Origin: Streptomyces shenzhenensis
Lineage (GTDB): Bacteria; Actinomycetota; Actinomycetes; Streptomycetales; Streptomycetaceae
DNA: 64,000 bases
Assembly: GCF_003688995.1 (NCBI RefSeq)
Contig: NZ_PENI01000016.1
Coordinates: 62,001 to 126,000 of the forward strand
Reading direction: 5' to 3'
Shown: positions 49,801 to 58,155 of the stretch, in pieces
How positions within the stretch are numbered: position 1 is the stretch's first letter
How the letters are laid out: each line of letters begins with the position of its first letter
Program-made: the position numbers and the translations under genes
The notes under the pieces: generated by a model
The model's input: only the letters and a program-made list of their open reading frames with translations
What the model was told of the DNA's origin: nothing
Databases searched by the model: none

Positions 49801-51447
49801 CACGTCCGGCTCACGCGACAGGCTGTGCCCGAGCGCGCTGTTGCCCCGGGCGGTGATACGGGCCTGGATGTCCGCCACCAGCTCGTTCACGCGATGCGCG
49901 GTGCTCTCCGGGTCGTTGCCGACCGCGACGAGGCTGCTGCCCGGCCGCCCGGAGCCGAGATGCGGCAGCCAGCGCACCCAGTTCCACTGCGCCGCGTGCT
50001 CCTCCGTGGTGAGCACGACGAACCGCAGGTCACGCGGGCTGTGCAGCACCGCCGCCTGCGCCACCGCCCAGCACGCCAGCGTGCGCGGCAGCCCGCCCGG
50101 CCCGGCCATGCCCGCCACACCCAGGTCGGCGAGTTCCAGACCGTAGGGCACATCGGCGAGCCGCCAGTGCACCTGCCGGTGGTTGGCCTCCCGGGCGTGA
50201 TCGTCGATGCGTTTGAGGGACGGCCGGGTGACCGTGCCGAGCCGCAGCGTCAGATGGTCCGGGTCGCGGCGCCTGCGCTGCCACAGCAGGCCGCCCGGGC
50301 CGGTCGCGGTCAGCAGGACGGTCGCCGGGTCGGGAAAGGTCAGATTGCGCAGCTCGCGTTCGTCCAGGATGGCGTCCCGGACCTCCAGCTCCAGGGCCGC
50401 CCGGCGCAGCCGGTACAGCCGCAGCGCCTCCTGCTGCTGCTTGCGGCCCGAGCGGCGCCCGGTCAGCCAGTTCCCGATCGCCATCAGCGGGGTGAAGAAG
50501 ATGAAGACGACGAAGTAGAAGGTGCGGAACAGGCTCATCATGACCAGACCCATGACGAGCGGCGTCATCATCATCACGAACGGGAAGGGCCGGTTCTTGC
50601 GTTCGCCGGGCGGGCCCTGCATCCGGATCGACTCGGTGTCCAGGTGCGGGGTGATGCGCGGCGGACGGTTGTACTCCACCGCGAACCCGTCCGCCGAGAC
50701 GTTGACTGCCGCGTCCGGCTCGAACGGATCCGCCGGCCGCAGCAGATGGTCGCCGAGCGCGAGATCGGCGTACGGCGGCCACTCCTGCGAACCGTCGTCC
50801 GGCGGCGGCCGGTGGCCCGGCGCGGGCAGCGGCGGCGGGGTCGGCAGCCCGTCCCGGCCGGGCGGGGCCGGTTCCGGGGTGTGCCCGCCGGGGCCGCCGT
50901 CCACTGGTCCGGCGGGCTCCTCGGAGGTCAGCGGGGTGCCCGTCTCCGGGTCGACCGGCGGGGGCGGGGTGAGACTGCGCAGCCCGTGGCGTGCGGGATC
51001 GGCATCGCCGGGCAGCCGGACGGTGAGGGTGCCGTCCGTGCCCACGGTCACCCACACCCCACGCTCGGGAGCGTCGCCGCCGGCCAGCCGCAGCGCACAG
51101 CCGCGGTCGGTACCGATCTCATGGCTGCCAGGACCCAGCCGCCAGGTACGGCCCGCACCGGGGCCGCCCACATGGCGCACCTCCACCAGCGCCGGGTCAC
51201 CGGGCGGCGGCTCCCAGACCCGGGCCGCGGTCTCGGCCGCCACCGGCGCGCCCAGGCCGAGGACGGCTCCGGCGCGGATGCCGCTGGCCCCGACCGCCGT
51301 GTCGGGACTGACCGGCCGGTCGCCGAGGTAGAGCCGCCGCGAGCCCAGCGCGGCGCCCAGTTCGCCGACCGTGGCACCCTCGGGCAGGTCGAGGAGGTGA
51401 TCCGCGCGCCGCGCGGCGGAGTCGATCGTGGTGAGCGTCAGTTTCAC
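46864..51447 (-). CDS. eccC: EccC-type FtsK/SpoIIIE ATPase of a type VII secretion system
   Basis: 1,527 residues from GTG 51447 (GTGA overlap). Residues about 1-160 include an FHA-like domain (GSHEIGTDRGCALRLAGGD). A Pro-rich linker and two membrane segments follow (about 275-320, FVMMMTPLVMGLVMMSLF then FYFVVFIFFTPLMAIGNWL). Three FtsK-like ATPase modules come next: the first P-loop GGTTGSGKSELL has Lys712; the second (GSPRSGRTQVL) and third (GPPRTGRSTTL) have Arg1057 and Arg1350 where Lys is expected. It energises export of WXG100-type substrates at the membrane; the two on the other strand are the obvious candidates. Confidence 0.92.
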   Translation of the reverse strand: MKLTLTTIDSAARRADHLLDLPEGATVGELGAALGSRRLYLGDRPVSPDTAVGASGIRAGAVLGLGAPVAAETAARVWEPPPGDPALVEVRHVGGPGAGRTWRLGPGSHEIGTDRGCALRLAGGDAPERGVWVTVGTDGTLTVRLPGDADPARHGLRSLTPPPPVDPETGTPLTSEEPAGPVDGGPGGHTPEPAPPGRDGLPTPPPLPAPGHRPPPDDGSQEWPPYADLALGDHLLRPADPFEPDAAVNVSADGFAVEYNRPPRITPHLDTESIRMQGPPGERKNRPFPFVMMMTPLVMGLVMMSLFRTFYFVVFIFFTPLMAIGNWLTGRRSGRKQQQEALRLYRLRRAALELEVRDAILDERELRNLTFPDPATVLLTATGPGGLLWQRRRRDPDHLTLRLGTVTRPSLKRIDDHAREANHRQVHWRLADVPYGLELADLGVAGMAGPGGLPRTLACWAVAQAAVLHSPRDLRFVVLTTEEHAAQWNWVRWLPHLGSGRPGSSLVAVGNDPESTAHRVNELVADIQARITARGNSALGHSLSREPDVLVVLDGARRLRDVPGMVQVLTEGPGVRVFSLCVDEHQRLLPEECTAVVTTGGNRLTVRTSGVPVVQEVRADLVEPGWCEEVARALAPVRDVTVDSDSGLPSDVRLLPLLEQEPPDPAALVARWARRPASTAFVLGAGYEGPLRLDLVRDGPHGLIGGTTGSGKSELLQTMIASLAAANRPDELTFVLVDYKGGSAFRECAELPHTLGMITDLDGHLVQRALASLDAELRRRERVLAGVEAKDHAEYRAKRARDPQLPPLPRLLLVIDEFATLVRELPDFVPGLISLAQRGRSLGLHLILATQRPGGSVSHEIRANTNLRIALRVTDRAESQDIINAPDAVSISPSLPGRALVRRGSDAPTPFQTAWAGAERDGAAVPRTASGRPVRGVEVTWQRLGRPTELTAGEEEQLVEVSAQEPLTDLRALVEAIREAAELLDDFVPQPSPWLPPLADRVDAAELPPVPPVPPGALPPVPYALLDVPQLQERRLGTVDFATFGHLYVIGSPRSGRTQVLRTVAGSAALAISTADLHVYGIDAAGGGLSVLESLPHCGAVVSRHDTERLERLIARLNLELTARQRLISQHGCADLADLRAKLSKERRPARLLLLIDGWDALGAMLDDYDGGRVYAEVVRLLREGAAAGIHVIATSERVLLAGRLAAHNDHRLLLRQADPSDYNVAGLTRAKVPAHIPSGRGWLAPERIEAQIALLPAEDGADQADAVREIGRRTTARDAAVADARRPFRIEELPAMIGFQEAMDLVPQAARRPLWALIGVGGDAGEPLGYDFAASGGSFMVAGPPRTGRSTTLASMCVSLLLGGTSLVVLAPRDSQLRQLAAHDLARVVTDPDPSAESVTEALRATAGRPVVVVVDDADLLLSCRADKVLRQVATSGRDHGQGLLLAGLPESMSSLGWVGMARRSRRGILLGPKSIGEGDLIGVRISAEQVRTPLVAGRGWTASESGAAITVQVPLTVLSAPLAGA

Positions 51448-52616
51448 GTGGCGGTCCGTTTCGCGGCCGGGGCCGGCTCCGTGGTGCGGGGGCTCGTACG
51501 GGTGGGTGCGGACTGCTCCGCGGCGCCGCCGGGCGCACGGCGGCCCGCGCCCGCGGCGGACGGCTGCTGCTCCCGGGCGGTGGCCCGCTCGTCCTCCGCC
51601 TCCTCCTCGAACAGGTCGCCCGCTTCGAGGAGACCGGCGGCCGCGTCCGTGGCCGTCGCGGGCACCGGCACGGGCGGCAGGGTGTCCAGCACCCGGGCCA
51701 CGGCCCTGCCCAGCCCGTCGCAGCGGGGCAGCAGCGGGGTGCCCATGACGGCGACCCGGCCGTGCCGCTCGGTGACCAGCAGCCGTGCGTAGCCGCGGGC
51801 CTCGCCGAGCACGAGCACCCGCAGCGCGGGTTCGGCGCCGGGCGGCGCCGCCAGCTCCGGCGGCAGCGGGTCGGGCAGTGCGGTGGTGACCAGCACGGGT
51901 GCCAGGCCCAGCGGGTGCCGGGTGTCCCGGGCGGTCCGGTACGCGGTGCGCACCGGCTGCCCGGGGTGGCGGCGGTGGACGCCCTCCGCGACGACCACGA
52001 GGGAGCGCGGCAGCCGCGCGTCCAACTGCGCGGCGAGCGCCTGGAGAAGGGCCCGCGAGGCCTTCTCGTCACCGGCCGCGGACAGCACCGGCGGCCCCAC
52101 CGACAGGTCGAGGAACGCGCACTGCTGCTCCCCGCCGCCGCGCTGGGTGCCGAGCGCGACCACGATCGGGCGGGCGCCGGCCGCCTGCGGGGTCACCGGC
52201 GGCAGCTCGGCGCGGGCGACGGTCCAGGGCTCGGGCGCCGCCCGGCCGGCCAGCAGCACCGTCACGGTGCGGGCGCCGACCAGCACCGCATAGGGCCGGC
52301 CCGGCAGGTCCCCGGCGCGCGCCGCGGCCAGGGCGCGCTCCGCGTCCTGCCAGGTCGTCGGCTCGCGCAGCCGCCGCGCCAGCAGCCGCAGGGCGCTGCG
52401 GTGCCGCAGCCAGGACCGCAGCGGGTCCGCGAACGCGGCCGCCGTCAGCGCCAGTTCACGGGCCAGCCGGGCCGCCCAGGCCCGCCAGCCGCCCCACCGC
52501 AGCGCCCAGTACCGCAGCAGGACGAAGCACAGGACGGCCAGTCCGATGAAGCCGAGCCAGCGGAACAACGCGTCGCTGTGCTCCCGGAACCAGACGAAGG
52601 GGTCGGTGTTTCTCAT
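51444..52616 (-). CDS. T7SS-associated membrane protein, unknown family
   Basis: 390 residues, ATG 52616. One N-terminal membrane segment (about 17-37, LFRWLGFIGLAVLCFVLLRY), then a cytosolic domain with conserved-looking strands (YAVLVGARTVTVLLAGR; RPIVVALGT; RLPRSLVVVAEGVHRRHPGQ; LRVLVLGEARGYARLLV) and a disordered Ala/Pro/Glu-rich tail from about 330. Its stop overlaps eccC and its start is 16 bases after the sigma-factor stop. It occupies the position of an accessory Ecc component; similarity to EccE is possible but not demonstrable here. Confidence 0.75.
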   Translation of the reverse strand: MRNTDPFVWFREHSDALFRWLGFIGLAVLCFVLLRYWALRWGGWRAWAARLARELALTAAAFADPLRSWLRHRSALRLLARRLREPTTWQDAERALAAARAGDLPGRPYAVLVGARTVTVLLAGRAAPEPWTVARAELPPVTPQAAGARPIVVALGTQRGGGEQQCAFLDLSVGPPVLSAAGDEKASRALLQALAAQLDARLPRSLVVVAEGVHRRHPGQPVRTAYRTARDTRHPLGLAPVLVTTALPDPLPPELAAPPGAEPALRVLVLGEARGYARLLVTERHGRVAVMGTPLLPRCDGLGRAVARVLDTLPPVPVPATATDAAAGLLEAGDLFEEEAEDERATAREQQPSAAGAGRRAPGGAAEQSAPTRTSPRTTEPAPAAKRTAT

Positions 52617-52632
52617 CGGTGGTCGGTCCCCT

Positions 52633-53148
52633 TCACCCGGTCCGGAACTCGCGGCGCAGGGCCTCTAGCGCGTAGTGGTTGCGCGACTTGACCGTGCCCG
52701 GCGGCACACCGAGCACACGGGCGGCCTCGGCACGGGTGCAGTCGTCGACGTGGACGTGGAACAGCACTTCACGGTGCTCGGGCGTCAGCCGCGCCATGGC
52801 TTTGTGCACCATGTGCCGGTCCACCACGAGGTCGGCTATGTCGCCGGTGGCATGGGCCGGGTGCGGGAGGTCGTCCGGGCTGATGCCGACGGGAATCGCC
52901 CGGTCCCGGCGATGGGCGTCGATCGCGAGGTTGCGGGCGACGCGGAACAACCAGGCCTGCAGGCGCTGGTCGCCGTGCTGGTCCAGTTCGTCGGTGGTGA
53001 GCCATGCGCGCAGCATGGTCTCCTGCACGATGTCCTCGGCGCGGTGCCGGTCGCCCGAGGCGTACCGCGTCACATAGCGCAGCAGGCGGGCTCGATGACG
53101 CTCGGCGACGGGGGCGGCGGGTCCGGCATCCGGTGGAACATGGGACAT
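52633..53148 (-). CDS. ECF sigma factor (SigL/SigK-like)
   Basis: 171 residues from ATG 53148 (GGAG seven bases upstream); a TTG four codons earlier is in frame. Region 2 spans about 20-85 (LLRYVTRYASGDRHRAEDIV; QETMLRAWLTT; AWLFRVARNLAIDAHRR) and region 4 about 112-165 (ARLTPEHREVLFHVHVDDCT; EAARVLGVPPGTVKSRNHYA). No anti-sigma gene is adjacent. It is the first gene of an operon with the membrane protein and eccC, so it probably drives its own secretion locus or coordinates it with envelope stress. Confidence 0.9.
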   Translation of the reverse strand: MSHVPPDAGPAAPVAERHRARLLRYVTRYASGDRHRAEDIVQETMLRAWLTTDELDQHGDQRLQAWLFRVARNLAIDAHRRDRAIPVGISPDDLPHPAHATGDIADLVVDRHMVHKAMARLTPEHREVLFHVHVDDCTRAEAARVLGVPPGTVKSRNHYALEALRREFRTG

Positions 53149-54121
53149 GCTCTGCTCCAAGACGCACTCGGGTGGGACAGCAGGTGGACGGGAAGGAGCG
53201 CTTGGGAAAACTGTATTGACGTCATATCACTTTCGCTTGGGTGCCCTTCTTCGGAAAGGCGGCAAATTGGGCAGGGAAACCTCAGACAAAGCTCTGAACT
53301 TTTCTGCAGCCCCGATCCGGTGCCCCGATCCGTCGCCCCGATCCGGCGCACGGCGCGGGCCGGTCGGCAACTCCTCGCCCGGACAGGGCATTTCCGGGTT
53401 TGCTACGGGTCGTCCGCCCGTTTCCCGCGGCCCACTGTCCGTTTGAGTGACCGCGTGCCGCCCGCTTGCCCGCTTTTCCTTGCACGGGAAAGCGATCCGC
53501 GGTTACGCGCAGGAGAATCCGGATCATGACCGGCATTTGGCGCGGCAGCGCCGAACGCGAGGCGAAGGAAAGCCGGGGACGCCGAACTGCCGTACCGCGA
53601 TCCGTGCGCCGCGAAGGCGGCCCGCCGGCGGCCCCCGGGAGCCGGCCGTCGCTGCCCGGCCGGAGCCGTCGGTCGGCAGACACGCCCGGTGACGCTCCGA
53701 GGTGGGGTCCGAGGTGCACGGGGTGCGGGCGAGGCTGCCCGGCCGAACGGCCGGAGACGGACAAGAGGGAGGAAGCGGGCGTCTCGTGAGGGTCGGAGCG
53801 CGAGGGTCCCCCCGTCCTCGCCGACTGTTCATGACCGCTTCTGACTAGGTCAGATCGGTATCTTTCGGTTCGATTTCGCGTTCCCCGCCGGATTATCGGG
53901 CTGCCGTACGAGCTCTCATACCAGAGCGGGACCCAACGCGGGAGACTTCGCCAACTGCCCACCGCACGTGACACACAGACGACTACTGTCAGTGTCCGTC
54001 GGCCGGGCAGGGCCGGATGCCGCACGTCATCGGCCCCCTCGACCGGCACCGCGATGGCGCATGCCCACGTCGTGCACCCCGCGCGAGGAAACCGGCCCGA
54101 CGGACGAGTACGAGGACACCG
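53149..54121. promoter_or_regulatory. Long intergenic region between sigma factor and conservon
   Basis: About 970 bases, unusually long here. Near the sigma gene are ATTGACGTCATATCACTTTC with the palindrome TGACGTCA at about 53217-53224, and 13-bp repeats at 53310-53348. An 87-codon frame from ATG 53526 (AGGAGA upstream; MTGIWRGSAEREAKESRGRR..., Arg-rich, with CTGCGRGC) ends at 53789; I rate it below 0.3 as a gene. A lower-GC stretch at 53840-53960 (TAGGTCAGATCGGTATC) likely holds the conservon promoter. Confidence 0.5.
53310..53348. repeat. Three 13-bp tandem repeats
   Basis: CCCCGATCCG plus three variable bases (GTG, TCG, GCG), starting at 53310, 53323 and 53336. They are about 160-200 bases upstream of the sigma-factor start. 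Possible regulator-binding repeats or replication slippage. Confidence 0.7.
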
Positions 54122-56602
54122 ATGTCTCACCTCCGTGCACCGGCCCCCCGCGCCGACCGCCGAGAGGGCGGCCGGCACGGGCGACCGGTGACCCGCCCCG
54201 TTCCCGCGCTGCCCGAGGCGCACGTACGGCCCCAACTCCTGCGCCTCGCCGTGCTGCCGCCCCTCGCGGTCGCGCTCAGCGCGAGCGCGGCCGTCCTGTT
54301 CACCGTCCGCGCCACCGGCGCACGACCCGACCTCGCCCTGTGGAGCGTGCTCGCCGGAGCGGTCTCGGTGACCGTGGCCGGCATCGCGATCGCCGCCGTC
54401 GCCGCGGACCGCGCCGCCCGCGCGGTGAGCGACCGCCTCGCCGCGCTGCGCCGCAGCACCGCGCGAGGCGAGGCCGACCTGCGCGCCCTCGTGGAGAGCC
54501 TGCGACGGGGCGACGGGGCGCCACCGCGCAAGCCGCGCGGCGGACCGCCCGCGGACGCCGACGACTTCGAACTGCTCGCCGCCGATCTGTCCCGCGCCCA
54601 TGACGGCGCCGTGCACGCCGTCGTCCAGGCCGCCCAGCTCTCCAGCCAGGCCGGCAGCGAACAGAAACTGGAAGTATTCGTCAACCTCGCCCGGCGGCTG
54701 CAGTCCCTCGTGCACCGGGAGATCTCCATCCTCGACGAGCTGGAGAACGAGATCGAGGACCCCGACCTGCTCAAGGGCCTCTTCCACGTCGACCACCTCG
54801 CCACCCGCATCCGGCGCCACGCCGAGAACCTCGCCGTGCTCGGCGGCGCCGTCTCCCGCCGCCAGTGGAGCAACCCGGTGTCCATGACCGAGGTGCTGCG
54901 CTCGGCCATCGCCGAGGTCGAGCAGTACTCCCGGGTCAAGCTGGTACCGCCGATCGACGGCGAACTGCGCGGCCACGCCGTCGCCGACGTCATCCACCTG
55001 CTCGCCGAACTCGTCGAGAACGCCACCGTGTTCTCCGCCCCGCAGACCCAGGTGCTGCTCCGCGCCAACCTCGTCACCTCCGGGCTCGCCGTCGAGGTGG
55101 ACGACCGCGGCCTCGGACTGCCGCTCGCCGAGCAGCAGAAGATGAACGCCCTGCTCGCCGACCCCGACCAGGTCAACGTCGCCAGCCTGCTCGCGGACGG
55201 CCGGATCGGACTCTTCGTGGTCTCCCAGCTCGCCCGGCGGCACGGCATCAACGTCCGTCTGCAGACCAACATCTACGGCGGCGTCCAGGCCGTACTCGTC
55301 GTCCCGCAGGCCCTGTTGGGGACGGCACCGGGCGCACCATCCGGCAGCCGGGGGACGGCTCCCACCGCGGTCCCGGCGGGAGAGCGGAGCCGGTCCACGG
55401 AAGGAAGCCGCGGGGCAGGGGCGGCCGGGACCTGGAACGGGCCCGGCGACACCGGCACTTCGGGCGCGGCTCCGGGCGAGGCGTGGAGCCCGCCCGGGGA
55501 GTCCAGGACCACCGAACCAGCGGGCGGGCCGACCGGGCGACCGGGCGCTCCCCCCGAGCCGTCGACCGGCCGACGGCGCCACGCCGCACGCGACTCGACC
55601 GGAGCCACGGGAGCCGACGGAGCCACGGAGTCTGCGGGAGCCGCCGGGGCCACGGCGCCCGCGGCAGGCGACGGCGGTGCGCAAGCGCCGCTGCCGGTGC
55701 GCGGTGCCCATGAGGAACGGCCCAACCCGGCGGAGGCCGTGCCCGGCATCCGGTCCGGCGACCGGTGGTCCGTCGACCGGCAGGCGGGCATGGTGCCCAC
55801 CCCGCGCGGCGGCACCGTGCGCGGCACCATGGACCGGCCCCGGCTGCCGCGCCGCCGCGCCCAGGAACACATCGCGCCCCAACTGCGCGGCGGCCCCGCC
55901 CCACGCCCCGGGCCGGAGACCCTCGGCGGACACGACCCCGGCCTGATGGCGGCCTTCCAGCGGGGCATCGGACTCGCCGAGGCCCAGCAGGACATGGAGT
56001 CGACACCGCCCCACACGGAGCCGCCCCACACGGAGCCGCTCCACATGGGCGTGGCCCACATCGACGCGGCTCACATGGGCGCGGCCCACCCAGAGGGGGC
56101 GCCCGTACCGGGGAGTTACCTGGAGGGGGCCCACATGGACGGGGCGTCCGTGGAGGCGCCCCCCACGCACCGGCCGCACAGGGACGCAGCGCACACGGAC
56201 GTGGCGCACATGGATGCAGCGCACGTGGACGCAGCGCCACCGGACGCGGCGCGCCACACCGCGGCCCACACCCATGTGACCCACACCCACGCCCTCCCCA
56301 TGGATCTGGCCCACAGAGAGAGGGCCCACACAGAGGGACAGCACATGGCCGCGGCCCACACGGACGGGTCGCATACGGACGGGCCCCACACGGAGGCGGC
56401 CCCCACACGCGCGGCCCCCACACACGCGGCCCCCACGGACGCGACCCACATGGACGCGGCCAACGCGGAGGCGGTCTACGTGGAGGGCGGCTACCTGGGT
56501 GCGGCGCCGCACACCGACACCGCCGCCGCACCCGAGCCGCACGCCCGCGCGTTCCACTCCGATCCGAGCGTCCGCCCCGACGGGAGCGCACCCACGGGAT
56601 GA
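54122..56602 (+). CDS. cvnA: Conservon sensor-kinase-like protein CvnA with His-rich tail
   Basis: 826 residues from ATG 54122. Two membrane segments at about 40-95 (RLAVLPPLAVALSASAAVLF; LAGAVSVTVAGIAIAAVAAD). The cytosolic kinase-like core has the CvnA hallmark LARRLQSLVHREISILDELE and HLATRIRRHAENLAVLGG, the N box AELVENATVFSAPQTQV, and VEVDDRGLGLPL. A classical phospho-acceptor H box is not clear, as in other conservon sensors. From about residue 410 the sequence is low complexity; about 626-800 is a His-rich five-residue periodic tail (AHMDA, AHVDA, AHTDG). CvnA binds CvnB-D at the membrane in a GPCR-like complex. Confidence 0.9.
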   Translation: MSHLRAPAPRADRREGGRHGRPVTRPVPALPEAHVRPQLLRLAVLPPLAVALSASAAVLFTVRATGARPDLALWSVLAGAVSVTVAGIAIAAVAADRAARAVSDRLAALRRSTARGEADLRALVESLRRGDGAPPRKPRGGPPADADDFELLAADLSRAHDGAVHAVVQAAQLSSQAGSEQKLEVFVNLARRLQSLVHREISILDELENEIEDPDLLKGLFHVDHLATRIRRHAENLAVLGGAVSRRQWSNPVSMTEVLRSAIAEVEQYSRVKLVPPIDGELRGHAVADVIHLLAELVENATVFSAPQTQVLLRANLVTSGLAVEVDDRGLGLPLAEQQKMNALLADPDQVNVASLLADGRIGLFVVSQLARRHGINVRLQTNIYGGVQAVLVVPQALLGTAPGAPSGSRGTAPTAVPAGERSRSTEGSRGAGAAGTWNGPGDTGTSGAAPGEAWSPPGESRTTEPAGGPTGRPGAPPEPSTGRRRHAARDSTGATGADGATESAGAAGATAPAAGDGGAQAPLPVRGAHEERPNPAEAVPGIRSGDRWSVDRQAGMVPTPRGGTVRGTMDRPRLPRRRAQEHIAPQLRGGPAPRPGPETLGGHDPGLMAAFQRGIGLAEAQQDMESTPPHTEPPHTEPLHMGVAHIDAAHMGAAHPEGAPVPGSYLEGAHMDGASVEAPPTHRPHRDAAHTDVAHMDAAHVDAAPPDAARHTAAHTHVTHTHALPMDLAHRERAHTEGQHMAAAHTDGSHTDGPHTEAAPTRAAPTHAAPTDATHMDAANAEAVYVEGGYLGAAPHTDTAAAPEPHARAFHSDPSVRPDGSAPTG

Positions 56603-56696
56603 CGACACTCGTCCCCGCCCCCGTCTCCACCCACACCCCCACACCCCCACACCCCGCACCCCCACACCCAGCACGACCCCAAGGAGCCGATCCATC

Positions 56697-57131
56697 ATGG
56701 CGAGTGATGTGCCGACCGCCCAGGTATCCGACCTCGACTGGCTGATGAGCGGCCTGGTGCAGCGCGTACCGCACACCACCAGCGCGGTGCTCCTGTCCTG
56801 CGACGGGCTGGTGAAGTCCGTCCACGGACTCGAGCCCGACAGCGCCGACCACATGGCGGCCCTGGCCTCCGGCCTGTACTCCCTCGGCCGCAGCGCGGGC
56901 GTCCGGTTCGGCGGCGGCGGGGACGTCCGCCAGGTGGTCGTCGAACTCGACTCGACCCTGCTGTTCGTCACCACCGCCGGCTCCGGCACCTGCCTCGCCG
57001 TGATGGCCGGCCGCGAGGCCGACGCCGCGGTGCTCGGCTACGAGATGGCGATGCTGATCAAGAGCGTCCGCCCCTACCTGGTGACCGCGGCCCGGCAGCA
57101 CGCCGACGAACCCCCGGCGATGAGGCCTTGA
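56697..57131 (+). CDS. cvnB: Roadblock/LC7-domain protein CvnB
   Basis: 144 residues from ATG 56697 (AAGGAG at 56681-56686). Roadblock fold: LDWLMSGLVQRVPHTTSAVL, LLSCDGLVKSVHGLEPDSAD, VVVELDSTLLFVTTAGSG, TCLAVMAGREADAAVLGYEM. Roadblock proteins act as regulators (GAP-like) of small GTPases; in conservons CvnB bridges the sensor CvnA and the GTPase CvnD. The stop overlaps the TTG of the next gene. Confidence 0.93.
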   Translation: MASDVPTAQVSDLDWLMSGLVQRVPHTTSAVLLSCDGLVKSVHGLEPDSADHMAALASGLYSLGRSAGVRFGGGGDVRQVVVELDSTLLFVTTAGSGTCLAVMAGREADAAVLGYEMAMLIKSVRPYLVTAARQHADEPPAMRP

Positions 57132-57505
57132 GCGTCACGGCGGCCGGTGAAGGGCCGTGGCTCGACGATGCGGCCGGACGGCTCGTGCGTCCCTTCACGG
57201 TCAGCAACGGCCGTACCCGGCCCACCATCGCGCTCGATCTGCTGTCGCAGGTGATGGCCACCGGCGCCGACACCCTCGGCTATCTCGGCCCCGAGCACGC
57301 CCAGGTGCTCGACCTGTGCCGTGCACCCGTCTCGGTCGCCGAGATCGCCGCCCAGCTGCGGCTGCCGGCCGTCGTCACCAAGGTGCTGCTCGCGGACCTC
57401 GTCGACTGCGGGGCGCTGACCGCCAAGCCCCCCGCCTTCCACCACAACCCCACTGACCGGTCTCTGCTGGAGGCAGTGCTCGATGGACTACGACGACAGC
57501 TCTGA
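57128..57505 (+). CDS. cvnC: DUF742 protein CvnC
   Basis: 125 residues from TTG 57128 (TTGA overlap with cvnB). It matches DUF742: WLDDAAGRLVRPFTVSNGRT near the start and a winged-helix-like body ending VTKVLLADLVDCGALTAK. Conserved third component of the conservon, function unknown, probably bound to CvnA-B. It overlaps the start of cvnD by 23 bases. Confidence 0.92.
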   Translation: MSVTAAGEGPWLDDAAGRLVRPFTVSNGRTRPTIALDLLSQVMATGADTLGYLGPEHAQVLDLCRAPVSVAEIAAQLRLPAVVTKVLLADLVDCGALTAKPPAFHHNPTDRSLLEAVLDGLRRQL

Positions 57506-58082
57506 CCCGTTCCCCACCGCGCTCAAGATCCTGGTGGCGGGCGGGTTCGGAGTGGGCAAGACGACCTTCGTGGGGGCGGTGAGCGAGATCGCGCCGCTCA
57601 GCACGGAGGAACTCCTCACCACGGTCAGCGCCGCGACCGACGACCTCGACGGGATCGAGAACAAGGTCGAGACGACCGTGGCGATGGACTTCGGGCGCAT
57701 CACGCTCGGCCCGGAGCACGTGCTGTACCTGTTCGGCACGCCCGGGCAGGAACGGTTCTGGTTCATGTGGGACGAGCTGTCCGAGGGCGCGCTCGGCGCG
57801 GTGATCCTCGCCGACACCCGCCGGCTCGAAGACTCCTTCGCCGCCGTCGACTTCTTCGAGGAGCGCGGCCTCGGCTTCGTCGTCGCCATCAACGAGTTCG
57901 ACGGCTCCCACCGCTACGAGCCCGAGGAGGTGCGCGCCGCCATCGGCCTCGATCCGGCGATCCCCGTCGTCCGCTGCGACGCGCGCATCTCCAGCTCCGG
58001 CATCCAGACACTGCTCACCCTCGTACGCCACCTGATCGCGCACACCCCGGCCCCGGCACCCAGCCACGGCGCCCACAGGTGA
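57483..58082 (+). CDS. cvnD: Ras-like small GTPase CvnD
   Basis: 199 residues, ATG 57483 inside the end of cvnC. P-loop GGFGVGKTT at residues 20-28 (Lys26), switch region GIENKVETTVAMDFGRITLG, G3-like LFGTPGQERF, and a G4-like AINEFDGSHRY (NxxD). MglA/Rab-like GTPase typical of conservons, cycling under CvnB control. The output in other streptomycetes affects development and antibiotic production; the output here is unknown. Confidence 0.93.
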   Translation: MDYDDSSDPFPTALKILVAGGFGVGKTTFVGAVSEIAPLSTEELLTTVSAATDDLDGIENKVETTVAMDFGRITLGPEHVLYLFGTPGQERFWFMWDELSEGALGAVILADTRRLEDSFAAVDFFEERGLGFVVAINEFDGSHRYEPEEVRAAIGLDPAIPVVRCDARISSSGIQTLLTLVRHLIAHTPAPAPSHGAHR

Positions 58083-58155
58083 AACCCGCACACCGCTCAT
58101 GGAGCACATATATGAGGGACGCCCATAGGTACGCCCGCAGGGACGGAGCCCGGCC

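Noticed and set aside
46411..51792. 1,793-codon open frame on the plus strand
   Set aside because: It runs antisense to eccC and through the repeat array; the translation is Arg/Gln/His/Pro-rich without any domain, as expected for the complement of a GC-rich gene.
53526..53789. 87-residue Arg-rich small protein gene
   Set aside because: A ribosome-like site exists, but the translation is low complexity and codon position bias is weak; kept only as a remark in the intergenic entry.
53282..56989. 1,235-codon open frame on the minus strand
   Set aside because: Antisense to cvnA and cvnB; composition is that of a mirror frame.
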